From NCBI RefSeq assembly GCF_035594125.1, contig NC_087198.1, forward strand, positions 1,338,599 through 1,402,598: a DNA stretch of 64,000 nucleotides. Reading direction: 5' to 3'. The stretch is from Scylla paramamosain. Taxonomy: Eukaryota > Arthropoda > Malacostraca > Decapoda > Portunidae. Each line of letters starts with the position of its first letter. Within the stretch, counting starts at the first letter, position 1. Positions 52,712 through 64,000 of this stretch are shown here, piece by piece. A model generated the notes under the pieces. The model was not told the DNA's origin. It worked only from the letters and a program-made list of their open reading frames with translations, and did no database searches. The translations under genes were made by a program, and so were the position numbers.

Positions 52712-54709
52712 TTGTATGCGTTTTAGCGTTTCCGTATGTAAGGAGCTTAAAAACACTTAAAGGCAAGTTATTGGTACAAGATGGTTTTATTCCCATGTAA
52801 TGTGATTGCCCTGCTTTTTTAGTGCATTATTGCGTAACACGCTCAAAAAAAAAAAAAAAAAACTTAAAAAGACACTTTTCTGGAAATATTTTTTTTCACA
52901 AATAAAGCTAGTTTCGCATGCAATTTGGGGTTTTGGTAAGTAAGAATGTTAAAAAGATTCAAAATACACCCATTTGGTAAAGTTGTTCTGTTTCCCAATT
53001 GAGTGTTATTCATGAATTTCAGCATTTTGGTATAAAAGAAACATCTCCATATACACGAGTTTTTGCGTGTTTTGCCTTGTGGTTCTTGTGAAACTATAAA
53101 ACACTCATTTTACACGTTTCTCGTAATGTCCTTTTCTTTCCCAATATAGAGTGCTTTGCAACTATTTTCGCGTTTTCTGTAGGTAACAAGCTCAAAAACA
53201 CTCATAATATAACTTTTTAGTAATATTATTCTATTTCTTCATATTGGTTGGTTTGCATCTGTTTTAATGTTTTTCTAATTAAAACACTAAAAAGACACGT
53301 TTTCAGTAATTTTGTTTTGGATTCCCATATAGAGTGACTTCCATATTATTTATCGTTTTGGTGCCTAACTTGCTGAAAAACACTGAAAAGACAGGTATCT
53401 GGTAAAGTCGTTTAATTTCCTCATATAGGCTTTGCATACACTTTAGGGTTTGGTACATAACAGTCCGAAAAAAAAGAAGCTAAAAATAACTTTTTTCATA
53501 TTATTTTTTTTCACATAATTTCCCTGAATTTTGCCAGATTTTTTGCATCTGTATGAAGATAAATAAAAAAAAAAAAAATCCTTGTTTTTATTTATTTATT
53601 TATTTTCTCTATAAAGATTATTATTTGTGGGTTTTAACTCTTTTCGTACTTATGGAACTTAAAAACACTCATAATACACGTTTCTCGTAATGTCCTTTCG
53701 TTTCCCAAACATAGATTTCTTTGCATGTATTTAAGCGTTTTTATACGTAACAGATCAAAAACACCGAAAATTAATGTTTTTCGTAATGTTATTTTGTTTC
53801 TCCATAAGGGGTGTTTTGCATGCATTTTAGTGTTTTGGTATGTAAGGAGCTGAAAAACACTTAAAGACAAGTTCTTGGTAAATGTTGGTTTTATTCCCAA
53901 GTAATGTCATTTCCCTGCTTTTTTGTGCTTTATTGCCTAACACGCTCAAAAACACTCAAAAAACACTTTTTTCTGGTAATGTCATTTATTTCCCACATAA
54001 AGCTAGTTTCGCATGTAATTTCGAGTTTTGTGAAAAAAAACTCAAAATACACGCATTTGGTAAGGTTGTTCTGTTTCTCAATTAAGAGTGTTATTCATGA
54101 ATTTCAGCGTTTTGGTATCTAAGAAACATCTTCATATACACGAGTTTTTGCTTGTTTTTTCCTTGTGGTTCTTCTGAAACTATAAAACACATTATAAACG
54201 TTTCTCGTAATGTCCTTTTGTTTCCCAATATAGAGAGATTTGCATCCATTTTCGCTCAAAAACAAAAAAATAATACCTTTTTTGGTAATATTATTCTATT
54301 TCATGATATTAGTTGATTTGCATTCGTTTTAGCGTTTTTCCACGTAAAACACTGAAAAGACACGTTTTCAGTAATTTTCCTTTGGATTTCCATACAGACT
54401 GACTTCCATATTATTAATTGTTTTGGTGCCTAACATACTGAAAAACAGGCAAAAGACAGGTTTCAGATAAAGTCGTTTAATTTCCCCATATAGGAGGCTC
54501 TATATGCAGTTTAGGGTTTGGTACATAACAGTCTGAAAAAAAAAAGCTAAAATTAACTTTTTTGATTTTTTTTCACATAAATTCCCTGAATTTTGCCAAA
54601 ATTTTGGCATCTCGGTACCTATGAAGATTAATAACAAAAAAAAATGCTATTTTTCATTTATTTATTTATTTTTGGTACTTAAGGAACGTATAAACACTCA
54701 TAATACTCG

Positions 54710-55270
54710 TTTCTCGTAATGTCCTTTTGTTTCCTAAAGATAAGGTTCTTTGCATGTATTTAAGCGTTTTTATAGGTAACATGATCAAAAACACTCAAAA
54801 TATACCTTTTTCATAATGTTATTCTATTTCTTCATATTGGTTGGTTTCATTCCGTTTTAGCGTTTTTCTACGTTAAACACAGAAAAGACACGTTTTCAGT
54901 AATTTTGTTTTTGATTCCCATATAGAGTGACTTCCATGTTATTTATCGTTTTGATGCCTAACATGCTGAAAAACACTCAAAAGACAGGTTTCTTGTAAAG
55001 TCGTTTAATTTCCCCATATAGGTAGCTTTGCATACACTTTAGGGTTTGGTACATAAGTCCGAAAAAAAGCTAAAATTAACTTTTTTCATAATATGCTTTT
55101 TTCACGTAATTTTCCTGAATTTTGCCAGAATTTTTGCATCATGGTACCTATGAAGATCAATAAAAAAATGCTATGTTTTTATTTTTTTTATTTTTTTTCT
55201 CTATAAAGAGTGTTATTTGTGGTTTTTAGCTTTTTGGTACTTAAGGAACTTCTAAACACTCATAATACAC
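54710..55270 (+). repeat. Half-length HOR unit (about 561 bp)
   Basis: delta1 (CATGATCAAAAACACTC) changes near 54,800 into the delta2 ending AAAATATACC and continues with epsilon2 to gamma2'. The five slots between are missing; the join lies in the region shared by delta1 and delta2. Confidence 0.85.
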
Positions 55271-58200
55271 ATTCTTCGCAATGTCCTTTCATTCCCAAAC
55301 ATAGGGTTCTTTGCATGTATTTAGGCGTTTTTATTGGTAACAATCCCAAAAACACTCAAAATACATGTTTTTTGAGAATGTTATTCTGTTTTTGCATAAA
55401 GGGTGTTTTGCATGGGTTTTAGCGTTTTGGTATGTAAGGAGCTCAAAAAAACTTAAAAGCAAGTTCTTGGTAAAAGTTGGTTATATTCCCAAGTAATGTG
55501 ATTGCCCTGCTTTTTAGTGCTTTATTACCTAACACGCTGAAAATCACTAAAAAGACACTTTTTTTAGTAATTTTTTTTTCCATAGTTCCGCATGTAATTT
55601 GGGGTTGGACCACTAAGAATGTGAAAAAAAACACTCAAAATACACTCATTTCCTAAGATTGTTCTGTTTCTCAATTAAGAGTATTATTCATGAGTTTTAG
55701 CATTTTGGTATCTAAGAAACTTCTCCATAGATACGAGTTTTTGCGTTTTTTGCCTTATGGTTCTTGAAAAGTATTAAAACATTCATTATACAATTTTCTT
55801 GTAATATCCTTTTTTTTTCCCAATACAGACTGCTTTACATTCATTTTTACGTTTTTTGTAGGTAACAAGCTCAAAAACACTCAATTTTTTTGTAATGTTA
55901 TTCTATTTCTTCATATTGGTTGGTTTCCATCCGTTTTAGGGTTCTACGCTAAAACTGAAAAGACACGTTTTCAGTAATATTGTTGAAATAACGGAAAACA
56001 GCGACACGTTTCTTGTAAAGTCGTGTAATTTCCTCATATAGGTGGCTTTGCATGCACTTCCGGGTTTCGTACATAACTCCGGAAAAAGCTAAAATTATTT
56101 TTTTTCACATAATTTCCCTGAATTTTCTCAGAATTTTGGCATCTCGGTACCAATAAAGATGAATAACAAAAAAAATCTATTTAAAAAAAAAAATTTTCTC
56201 TATAAAGTGTTATTTGTGGGTTTCAGATTTTTGGTACTTAAGGAAATTAAACATACTCATAATACACGTTTTTCGTAATGTCCTTTCGTTTCACAAACAT
56301 AGCGTTCTTTGCATGTATTTAAGCGATTTTATAGGTAACATGATCAAAAACACTCAAAATACATGTTTTTGGTAATGTTTTTCTGTTTCTCCATAAAGGT
56401 TGTTTTGCATGTGTTTAGCGGTTTGGTATGTAAGAAGTTAAAAAACACTTAAAGGCAAGTTCTTCGTAAAATTTGGTTTTATTCCAATGTAATGTGATTG
56501 TTCTGCTTTTAAGTGTTTTGTTGCATATAACGCTCAAAAACACTCAAAAGACACTTTTTTGGTAATGTCATTTTTTTCCCCACATAAAGCTAGTTTCGCA
56601 TGTAATTTGGGATTTTCATAACTAGGAATGTGAAAAACACTCAAAATACACACATTTGGTAAGGTAGTTCTGTTTTTCAATTAAAAGTGTTATTCTTGAG
56701 TTTTAGCGTTTTGGTATGTAAGAAACTTCTCTATATACACGAATTTTTGCGTTTTTTGCCTTGTGGTTCTTGTGAAACTATAAAACACTCATTATACACG
56801 TTTCTCGTAACGTCTTTTGCTTACCTATCCATTTGCGCGTTTTTTGTAAGTGAAAAGCTCAAAAACACTTTTTGGTAATGTTAATCTATTTCTTCATATT
56901 TGTTGGTTTGCATCCGTTTCAGCGTTTTTTTACGTAAAACACTGAAAAGAAATGTTTTCAGTAATTTTGTTTTGGATTCACATATTGACTGACTTCCATA
57001 TTATTTATCGTTTTAGTGCCTAACATGCTGAAAAACACTGAAAAGACAGGTTTCTGGAAAAGGCGTTTAACTTCCTTATATAGGTGGCATGGACTTTAGA
57101 GTTTGGTACATAAAAATCCGAAAAAGAGCTATAATAAACTTTTTTGATAATGTTCTTTTCTCCACATAAGTTCCCTGAATTTTGGCAGAATTTTGGCATC
57201 TTGGTACCTATGAAAATCAATATAAAAAAAGCTATTTTTTTTATTTATTTATTTTTCTCTATAAAGAGTGTTATTTGTGGGTTTTAACGTTTTGGTACTT
57301 AAGGAACTTTAAACGGTCCTAATACACGTTTCTCGTAATGTCCTTTCGTTCCCAAACATAGGGTTCTTTGCATGTATTTAAGCGTTTTTATAGGTAACAT
57401 GATCAAAACACTTAAAACACATGTTTTTAGTAATGTTATTCTGCATCTCCATTGAGGAGTTTTTGCATGCATTTTAGCGTTTTGGTTTTTAAGAAGGTCA
57501 AAAACACTTCAAGGCAAGTTCTTGGTAAAAGTTGGTTTTATTCCCATGTAATGTGATTGCCCTGTTTTTTTTTTTTGTGTGATTTATTGCCTAACACGCT
57601 CAAAAACACTCAAAAGACACTTCAGGTAATGTCTTTTTTTTTTCTAACATAGTTTCACGTGCTATTTCGAGTTTTGCTAAGAATGTGAAAAACACTCAAA
57701 ATACACGCATATGGTAAGGTTGTTCTGTTTCTCAATTAATATTGTTATTCATGAGTTTCAGCATTTTGGTATCTAAGAAACTTCTTTATATACACGAGTT
57801 TTTGCGTTTTTTGCGTTTTGGTTCTTGTGAACCACAAGTTCTTTTGCTCAAAAATAATAAGACACTCATGACACACGTTTCTTGTAATGTCCTTTTGTTT
57901 CCATTTTCGCGTTTTTTGTAGGTAACAAGCTCAAAAACACTCAAAATGTACCTTTTTGGTAATGTTATTTTATTTCATCTTATTGGTTGGGTTGCATCCG
58001 TTTTAGCGTTTTTCTACGTAAAACACCGAAAAGACACGTTTTCAGTAATTTTATTTTACATTCCAATATAGAGTGACTTGCATATTATTTACCGTTATGG
58101 TGCCAAACAAGCTGAAAAACACTCATAAGACAGTTTTCTGGCAAAGACGTTTGATTTGCCCATATAAAAGGCTTTGCATGTACTTTAGGGTTTGGTACAT

Positions 58201-58417
58201 AACAGTACGAAAAAAAAAAGCTAAAATTAACTTTTTTGATAATTGACTTATATTTTCCTGAATTTTGTCCAAATTTTGGCATCTAGGTACCTGTGAAGAT
58301 GAAAAAAGAAAGAAAAAAATATCGTATTTATTTATTTATTTTTTCTCAATAAAGAGTGTTATTTGTGGCTTTTAGCTTTTTGGTAAATAGTGATCTTAAA
58401 AACACTCATAATACACG

Positions 58418-59520
58418 TTTCTCGTAATGTCCTTTCGTTTCCCAAAAATAGGGTTCTTTCCATGTATTTAAGCGTTTTTATTGGTAACTTGATCAAAAAC
58501 ACCTCAAAATATATGTTTTTGGTAATGCTATTCTCTTTCTCCATAAAGTGTGTTTTGCAGGCGTTTTAGCGTTTTGGTATATAAGGAGCTCAAAACACTT
58601 AAAGGCAAGTTCTTGGTAAAAAATGATTTTATTGCCATGTAAAGTGATTCCCATGGTTTTTGTTGCTTTATTACCTATCAGGCTCAAAAACACTCAAAAG
58701 ACACTTTTCTGGTAATGTCATTTTTTTTCCCACATAAAGCTGGTTTCGCATGCAATTTGGGATTTTGGTAACTAAGAATGTGAAAAGCACTCTAAATACA
58801 CGCATTTAGTAAAGTTGTTCTGTTTCTCAATTAAGAGTGTTATACATGAGTTTCAGCATTTTGGTATCTAGGAAACTTCTCCATATACACGAGTTTTTGC
58901 GTTTTTGCCTTGTTGTTCTTTTGAACTATAATACACTCACTATACACTTTTCTCGCAATGTCCCTTTGTTTCCCAAAATATAGTCCTTTGTATCAATTTT
59001 AGAGTTTTTTTGTAGGTAACAAGCTCAAAAACACTCAAAAAATACCTTTTTAGTGTTTTTTTCTATTTCTTGATATTGGTTGGTTTGCATCCATTTTAAC
59101 GTTTTTCTACGTAAAACACTGGGAAGACACGTTTTCAGTAATTTTGTTTTGGATTCTCATATAAAGTGAGTTCCTTATTATTTATCATTTTTGTGCCTAA
59201 CATGCTGAAAAACACTCAAAAGACAGATTTCTAGTAAGGTCGTTTAATTTCCTCATATAAGAGGCTTTGCATGCACTTTAGGGTTTGGTATATAACAGTC
59301 CGAAAAAAAAGCAAAAAAAAACTTTTTTTATAATTTTCTTTTATCATATAATAGCCCGGAATTTTCCCAGAATTTTGGCATCTCGGTACCTATGAAGATT
59401 AATAACAAAAAAAAACTATTTTTTTTTTTTTTATTTATTTATTTTTTTGTATAAAAAGAGTGTTATTTGTGGGTTTTAGCTTTTCGGTACTGAAGGAACT
59501 AAAAAACACTCATAATACAT
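58418..59520 (+). repeat. Reference 12-slot higher-order repeat unit (1,103 bp)
   Basis: A clean unit chosen to define the slots. delta1 58,418-58,515; epsilon1 58,516-58,609; alpha1 58,610-58,704; beta1 58,705-58,802; gamma1 58,803-58,891; gamma1' 58,892-58,947 (truncated); delta2 58,948-59,046; epsilon2 59,047-59,131; alpha2 59,132-59,226; beta2 59,227-59,322; gamma2 59,323-about 59,410; A/T linker to about 59,450; gamma2' to 59,520. Paralogy is visible by eye. delta1 and delta2 both start TTTCTCGTAATGTCC. epsilon1 and epsilon2 share a TTTTTGGTAATGTTATTCT consensus (diverged in this unit's epsilon2). alpha1 and alpha2 share GCCTAACA-GCTGAAAAACAC. beta1 and beta2 share TTTCTGGTAA-GTC and the GCATGCA-TTT-GGG-TTTGGTA core. 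gamma1' and gamma2' both end CACTCATTATACACG-like. Slot boundaries are set at the recurring TACACG/GACAC step and are uncertain by a few bases. Confidence 0.85.
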
Positions 59521-60990
59521 ATTTCTCGTAATGTCTAATCGTTTCCCAAACATGAGGTTCTTTGCATGTATTTAAGCGTTTTTATAGATAACATGATCAA
59601 AAACACTCAAAATACATATTTTTCGTAATGTTATTCTGTTTCTCCATAAAGTTTGTTTTGCATGCGTTTTAGCGGTTTGGTATATAAGGAGCTCAAAAAC
59701 ATTTAAAGGCAAGTTTTTGGTATAAATTGGTGTTATTCCAATGCAATATGATTACCCTGCTTTTTAGTGCTTTATTGCCTATCACGCTCAAAAACACTTA
59801 AAAGACACTTTTCTGGTAATGTCATTTTTTTCTCATATAAAGGTTGTTTCGCATGCAATTTGGGGTTTTGGTAGCTAAGAATGTGAAAAGCACTCAAAAT
59901 ACACGCATTTAGTAAGGTTGTTCTGTTTCTCAATTAAGAGAGTTTCAGCATTTTTGTATCTAGGAACCTTCTCCATATACACGAGTTTTTGTGTTTTTTG
60001 CCTTTTGGTTCTTTTGAACTATAAAAAACTCATTATACACTTTTCTTGCAAAGTCCTTTTGTTTTCTTATGTAGAGTGCTTTGCATCAATTTTCGCGTTT
60101 TTTGTAGGTAACAAGCTGAAAAACATTCAAAATATACCTTTTTGGTAATGTTTTTCTATTTCTTGATATTGGTTGCTTTGCATCCGTTTTAGCGTTTTTC
60201 TACGTAAACCACAGAAAAAACACGTTTTCATCAATTTTTTTTTATTCACATATAGAGTGAGTTCCTTATCGTTTTGGTGGTATTTATCGTTTTTTATGCT
60301 GAAAACACTCAAAAAACAGTTTTCTGTTAAGGTCGTTTAATTTACTGTTTGGATGCACTTTAGGGTTTGGTACATAACAGTTTGAAAAAAAAACTAAAAT
60401 TAACGTTTTTGATAATTTTCTTTTATCATATAATAGTCCTGAATTTTCCCAGAATTTTGGCATCTCGGTACATATGAACATAAATAACACAAAAAAAAAA
60501 ATCCTACTTTTTATATTTTCTTACTTTTTTTCTAAATAAAAAGTGTTATTTGTGGGTTTTAGCTTTTTGGTACTTAAGGAACTTAAAAACACCTATAATA
60601 CACATTTCTCGTAGTGTCCTTTCGTTTCGCAAACATAAGGTTCTTTGCATGTATTTAAGCGTTTTTATAGATAAGATGATCAAAAACACTCAAAATATAT
60701 GTTTTTGGTAAATTTATTCTGTTTCTCCATAAAAAGTGTTTTGCATGCGTTTTAGCGTTTTGGTGTGTAATGAGCTCAAAAAAACATAAAGGCAAGATCT
60801 TCGTAAAAGTTGTTTTTGTTCCCATGAAATGCGATTGACCTGATTTTTAGTGCTTTATTGCCTAACACGCTGAAAAACACTCAAAAGACACTTTTCTGGT
60901 AATATTATTTGTTTTCCCACATAAAGCTAGTTTTGCATGGAATTTGGGGTTTTGGTAACTAAGAATGTGAAAAAAAAAACTCAAAACACA

Positions 60991-61160
60991 GACGTTTAGT
61001 CTATTTCTTAATTAAAAGTGTTATTCATGAGTTTCAGCATTTTGGTATATAAGAAACTTTTCTAATACACACATTTCATAAGGTATTTCTGTTTCAAAAT
61101 TAAAAGTGTTATTCATAAGTTTCAGCTTTTTGGTATATAAGAAACTTCTTTATGTACACG
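60991..61160 (+). repeat. Duplicated gamma1 monomer (copy e)
   Basis: Tandem gamma1 pair; the first copy lacks ~12 bp (GTTTAGTCTATTTC). Confidence 0.83.
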
Positions 61161-62700
61161 AGTTTTTGAGTTTTTTACCTTGTAGTTCTTGTCAAACTAT
61201 AAAACACTCATAGACGTTTCTCGTAATGTCCTTTTCTTTACCAATATAAAGTGCTTTCCATCCATTTTTTGCATTTTTTGTAGGTAACAAGCTCAAAAAC
61301 ACATCAAAATATATTTTTTTGGTAATGTTACTCTATTTCTTCATATTGGTTGGTTTACATCCGTTTTAGCGTTTTGTTGTTTGTTTGAATATTGTTTGTA
61401 TTCAGTATTGTATTCAGTAATAGTGTTGAAATTGCTGAAAAACACTCAAAAGACAGGTTTCTGGTAAAGTCGTGTAATTTACCCATATAGGTGGATTTGC
61501 ATGCACTTGAAGGTTAGTACATAACTCCGGAAAAAAGATAAAAAAAAAAATTTTTTATATTCCCATGAATTTTGCCAGAATTTTGGCATCTCGGTACCTA
61601 TGAAGATGAATAACAAAAAAAAAAGTTTTTATCTCTATATAAAGAATGTAATCTGTGGGTTTTAGCTTTTTTGGTACTTAAGGAACTTAAAAACACTCAT
61701 AATACACGATTTTCGTAAATTCCTTTTGTTTTACAAACATAGGGTTCTTTACATGTATTTAAGCGTTTTTATAGGTTATATGATCAAAAACACTCAAAAT
61801 ACATGTTTTTGGTAATGTTATTCTGTTTCTCCATAAAAGGTGTTTTGCATGCGTTTTAGCGATTCTGTATGTAAGGAGTTAAAAACACTTATAGGCAAAT
61901 TCTTCGTAAAAGTTGGTTTTATTCCCATGTAATGTGATTTTTCTGCTTTTTAGTGCTTTGTTGCATATCACGCTCAAAAACACTAAAAAGACACTTTTTT
62001 GGTAATGTCATTTTTTTTCCCCACATCAAGGCAGTTTCGCATGTAATTTTGCACTTTCGTAACTAAGAATGTGAAAAACACTCAAAATACACAATTTGGT
62101 AAGGTAGTCCTGTTTATCAATTAAAAGTGTTATTCATGCATTTCATCATTTTGGTATGTAAGAAATTTCTCTATATACACGAGTTTTTGCGTTTATTGCC
62201 TTGTGGTTCTTTTAAAACTATAAAACACTCATTATACACGTTTCTCGTAATGTCGTTTTGTTTCCTAATATAGAGTGCTTTACATCCATTTTTGCATTTT
62301 TTTTGTAGGTAACAAGCTCAAAAATACTCAAAATATATCTTTTTGGTAATGTTATTCTATTTCTTCATAAAGGTTGGTTTGCATCCGCTTTAGAGTTTTT
62401 CTACGTAAAACACTGAAAAGACACGTTTTCAGTAATTTTCTTTTTGATTCTCATATTCACTGACTTCCATATTATTTATCGTTTTAGTGCCTAACATGCT
62501 GAAAAACACTGAAGGGACAGGTTTCTGGTAAAGTCGTTTAATTTCCCTATAGAGGTGGCTTTGCATGCACTTTAGGGTTTGGTACATAACAATCCGAAAA
62601 AAAAGCTATAAATAACTCTTTTGGTAATGTTCTTTTTTCCACATAAATTCCCTGAAATTTGGTAGAATTTTGGCATCTCGGTACCTATATGGATAAATAA

Positions 62701-62748
62701 CAAAAAAAAATAAATAAATAAAAAAAAAATAAATAAATAAATAAAAAA
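62701..62748 (+). repeat. A/AAAT microsatellite in the HOR linker
   Basis: Runs of A interspersed with AAAT units in the linker between gamma2 and gamma2'. Similar shorter runs are at about 33,186-33,210 (AAAT) and 42,627-42,652 (TTTA). This linker varies most between units. Confidence 0.9.
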
Positions 62749-63153
62749 TCCAATTTTTCAAATTTTTGTTAATTATTTTTTTCTAGATAAAGAGTGTTAT
62801 ATGTGGGTTTTAGCTTTTAGGTACTGAAAGAACTTTTAGGTACTGAAAGAAAAACACTCATAATACACGTTTCTCGTAATGTCCTTTCGTTTCCCAAACA
62901 TAAAGTTCTTTGCATGTATTTAAGCGTTTTTATAAATATCATGATCAAAAACACTCAAAATACATGTATTTGGTAATATTATTCTGTTTCTCCATAAAAT
63001 GTATTTTGCATGCATTTTAGCGTTTTGGTATGTAAGGAGCTCCAAAACACTTAAAGGCAAGTTCTTGGTAAAATTTGCTTTTATTCCCATGTAATGTGAT
63101 TGCCCTTCCTTTTAGTGCTTTATTGCGTAACACGTTCAAAAACACTCAAAAGA

Positions 63154-63609
63154 CATGCAAGGCCTCGCATATGAGGAAATAAGAGACCTTACCAGAAATC
63201 TGTCTTTTGAGTGTTTTCAGCACGTTAGGCACCAAAACGATAACTAATAAAGAACTCACTCTATGTGGGAATCCAAAAGAAAATTGCTGAAAACCTGTTT
63301 TCTCAGTGTTTTACGTGTTTACGCAAACCAACCAATATCAAGAAGCAGAAAAACATTACCAAAAATGTATATTTTGAGTGTTTTTGAGCTTGTTACCTAC
63401 AAAAAAAAAACGCAAAAATTGATACAAAGCACTCTATATTGGGAAACAAAAGGGACATTGCAAGAAAAGTGTATAATGAATGTTTTATAGTTCAAAAAAA
63501 CCACAAGGCAAAAAATGCAAAAACTCGTGTATATGGAGAAGTTTTCTAGATACCAAAATGCAGAAACTCGTGAATAACAATCTTAATTGAGAAACAGACC
63601 AAATGCGTG
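63154..63609 (-). repeat. Inverted satellite block, copy 4
   Basis: Reverse-oriented beta2 (partial) to gamma1 with the same joins (CATGCAAGGCCTCGCATATG on the left, AAATGCGTG|TCAAAAAC on the right). The epsilon2 part is shortened (ACGTGTTTACG near 63,315), and gamma1 has lost ~12 bp just before the right join. It is closest to copy 3 by the left-join sequence. Confidence 0.9.
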
Positions 63610-64000
63610 TCAAAAACACTAAAAGGCAAGTTCTTCGTAAAAGTTGGTTTTATTCCCATGTAATATGATTGCCATGCTTTTTAGTGGTTTATTGCCTAAC
63701 ACGCTGAAAAACACTCAAAGACACTTTTCTGGTAATGTCATATTTTTCCCACATAAAGCTAGTTTCGCATGGAATTTGGGGTTTTGGTAACTAAGAATGT
63801 AAAAAAACACTCAAAATACACGCATTTAGTGATTTTGTTCTGTTTCTTGATTAAAAGTGTTATTCGTGAGTTTCAGAATTTTGGTATCTTAGAAACTTCT
63901 CCATACAGTCGAGTTTTTGCGTTTTTTGCCTTGTGATTCTGGTGAAACTATAAAACACTCATTATATACGCTTCTAGTTATGTCCTTTTTTTTTCCTTAT
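63610..64000 (+). repeat. Satellite HOR array, block 7 (cut by window end)
   Basis: End of epsilon1, then alpha1, beta1, gamma1, gamma1' and the start of delta2. It carries the same private variants (CAGTCGAG, TTGTGATTCTGGTGAAAC) that follow the inverted blocks at 10.2 and 19.4 kb. Confidence 0.9.

Larger units (their letters stand above)
52712..63153 (+). repeat. Satellite HOR array, block 6
   Basis: delta1 starts near 53,681, 54,710, 55,271, 56,269, 57,329, 58,418, 59,521, 60,605, 61,709 and 62,870. The unit at 54,710 is only ~561 bp because delta1 passes into delta2 sequence near 54,800. 55.74-60.4 kb is the partner of the first ~4.4 kb of the window, and 59.4-63.15 kb is the partner of 35.5-39.2 kb. 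An AAAT-type microsatellite has grown in the linker at 62.7 kb. No gene is seen. Confidence 0.9.

Noticed and set aside
53693..53720. CENP-B box-like TTTCGTTTCCCAAAC in delta1
   Set aside because: It has TTCG but not the required downstream A and CGGG pattern on either strand. No evidence of centromere protein binding sites.

Overview
The window is eukaryotic, strongly AT-rich repetitive DNA with no intact protein-coding gene, tRNA or rRNA that I can recognise. Almost all of it is one satellite family. A monomer of about 95 bp recurs several hundred times, with the rough consensus: T-rich start with GGTAATGTT, then CATATAGGGTG, TTTGCATG, TTTTAGCGTTTTGGTA, and an A-rich end CTCAAAAACACTCAAAATA + CACG. 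Short open reading frames on both strands are by-products of this repeat.

Monomers fall into five diverged types, called here delta, epsilon, alpha, beta and gamma in + strand order. In most of the window they form a nested higher-order repeat (HOR) of about 1.0-1.1 kb with twelve slots: delta1 epsilon1 alpha1 beta1 gamma1 gamma1' delta2 epsilon2 alpha2 beta2 gamma2 gamma2'. The two halves are paralogous. Each ends in a full gamma plus a truncated second gamma (gamma1', about 56-60 bp; gamma2', about 76 bp behind a variable A/T linker). I count about 50 HOR units. Two blocks (32,291-35,219 and 50,381-52,711) instead carry a more diverged single five-slot pattern without extra gamma pieces. 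They look like an older form of the array.

Layout: HOR array 1-10,178; inverted block 10,179-10,685; array to 19,370; inverted block 19,371-19,824; array to 31,658; degenerate CR1-like LINE fragment 31,659-32,290 (minus strand); old five-slot array to 35,219; (TA)n to 35,534; array to 39,220; inverted block 39,221-39,681; array to about 49,635; second copy of the LINE fragment to 50,380; old array to 52,711; array to 63,153; inverted block 63,154-63,609; array to the end. The four inverted blocks share both breakpoints. The two LINE-plus-old-array blocks share a junction and a frameshift. The region is therefore a mosaic of multi-kilobase duplications laid over the HOR.

The only coding remnants are non-LTR reverse transcriptase pieces (motifs like KSPGPDEIY, RRQANIVPTFKKG, NGSKSEW, LFVIYVNDLD). 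Together with a (TTCTTATG)n 3' tail instead of poly(A), they suggest a CR1/L2-group LINE and so an animal, plausibly a vertebrate; the species cannot be told. Pericentromeric or other heterochromatic satellite DNA is the simplest reading. Nothing here proves centromere function. The most unusual signals are the nested HOR with its surviving older form, the repeated inverted block, half-length HORs made by recombination between paralogous slots, several snap-back (fold-back templated) insertions, and three identical TACTCGTA insertions at TA sites.
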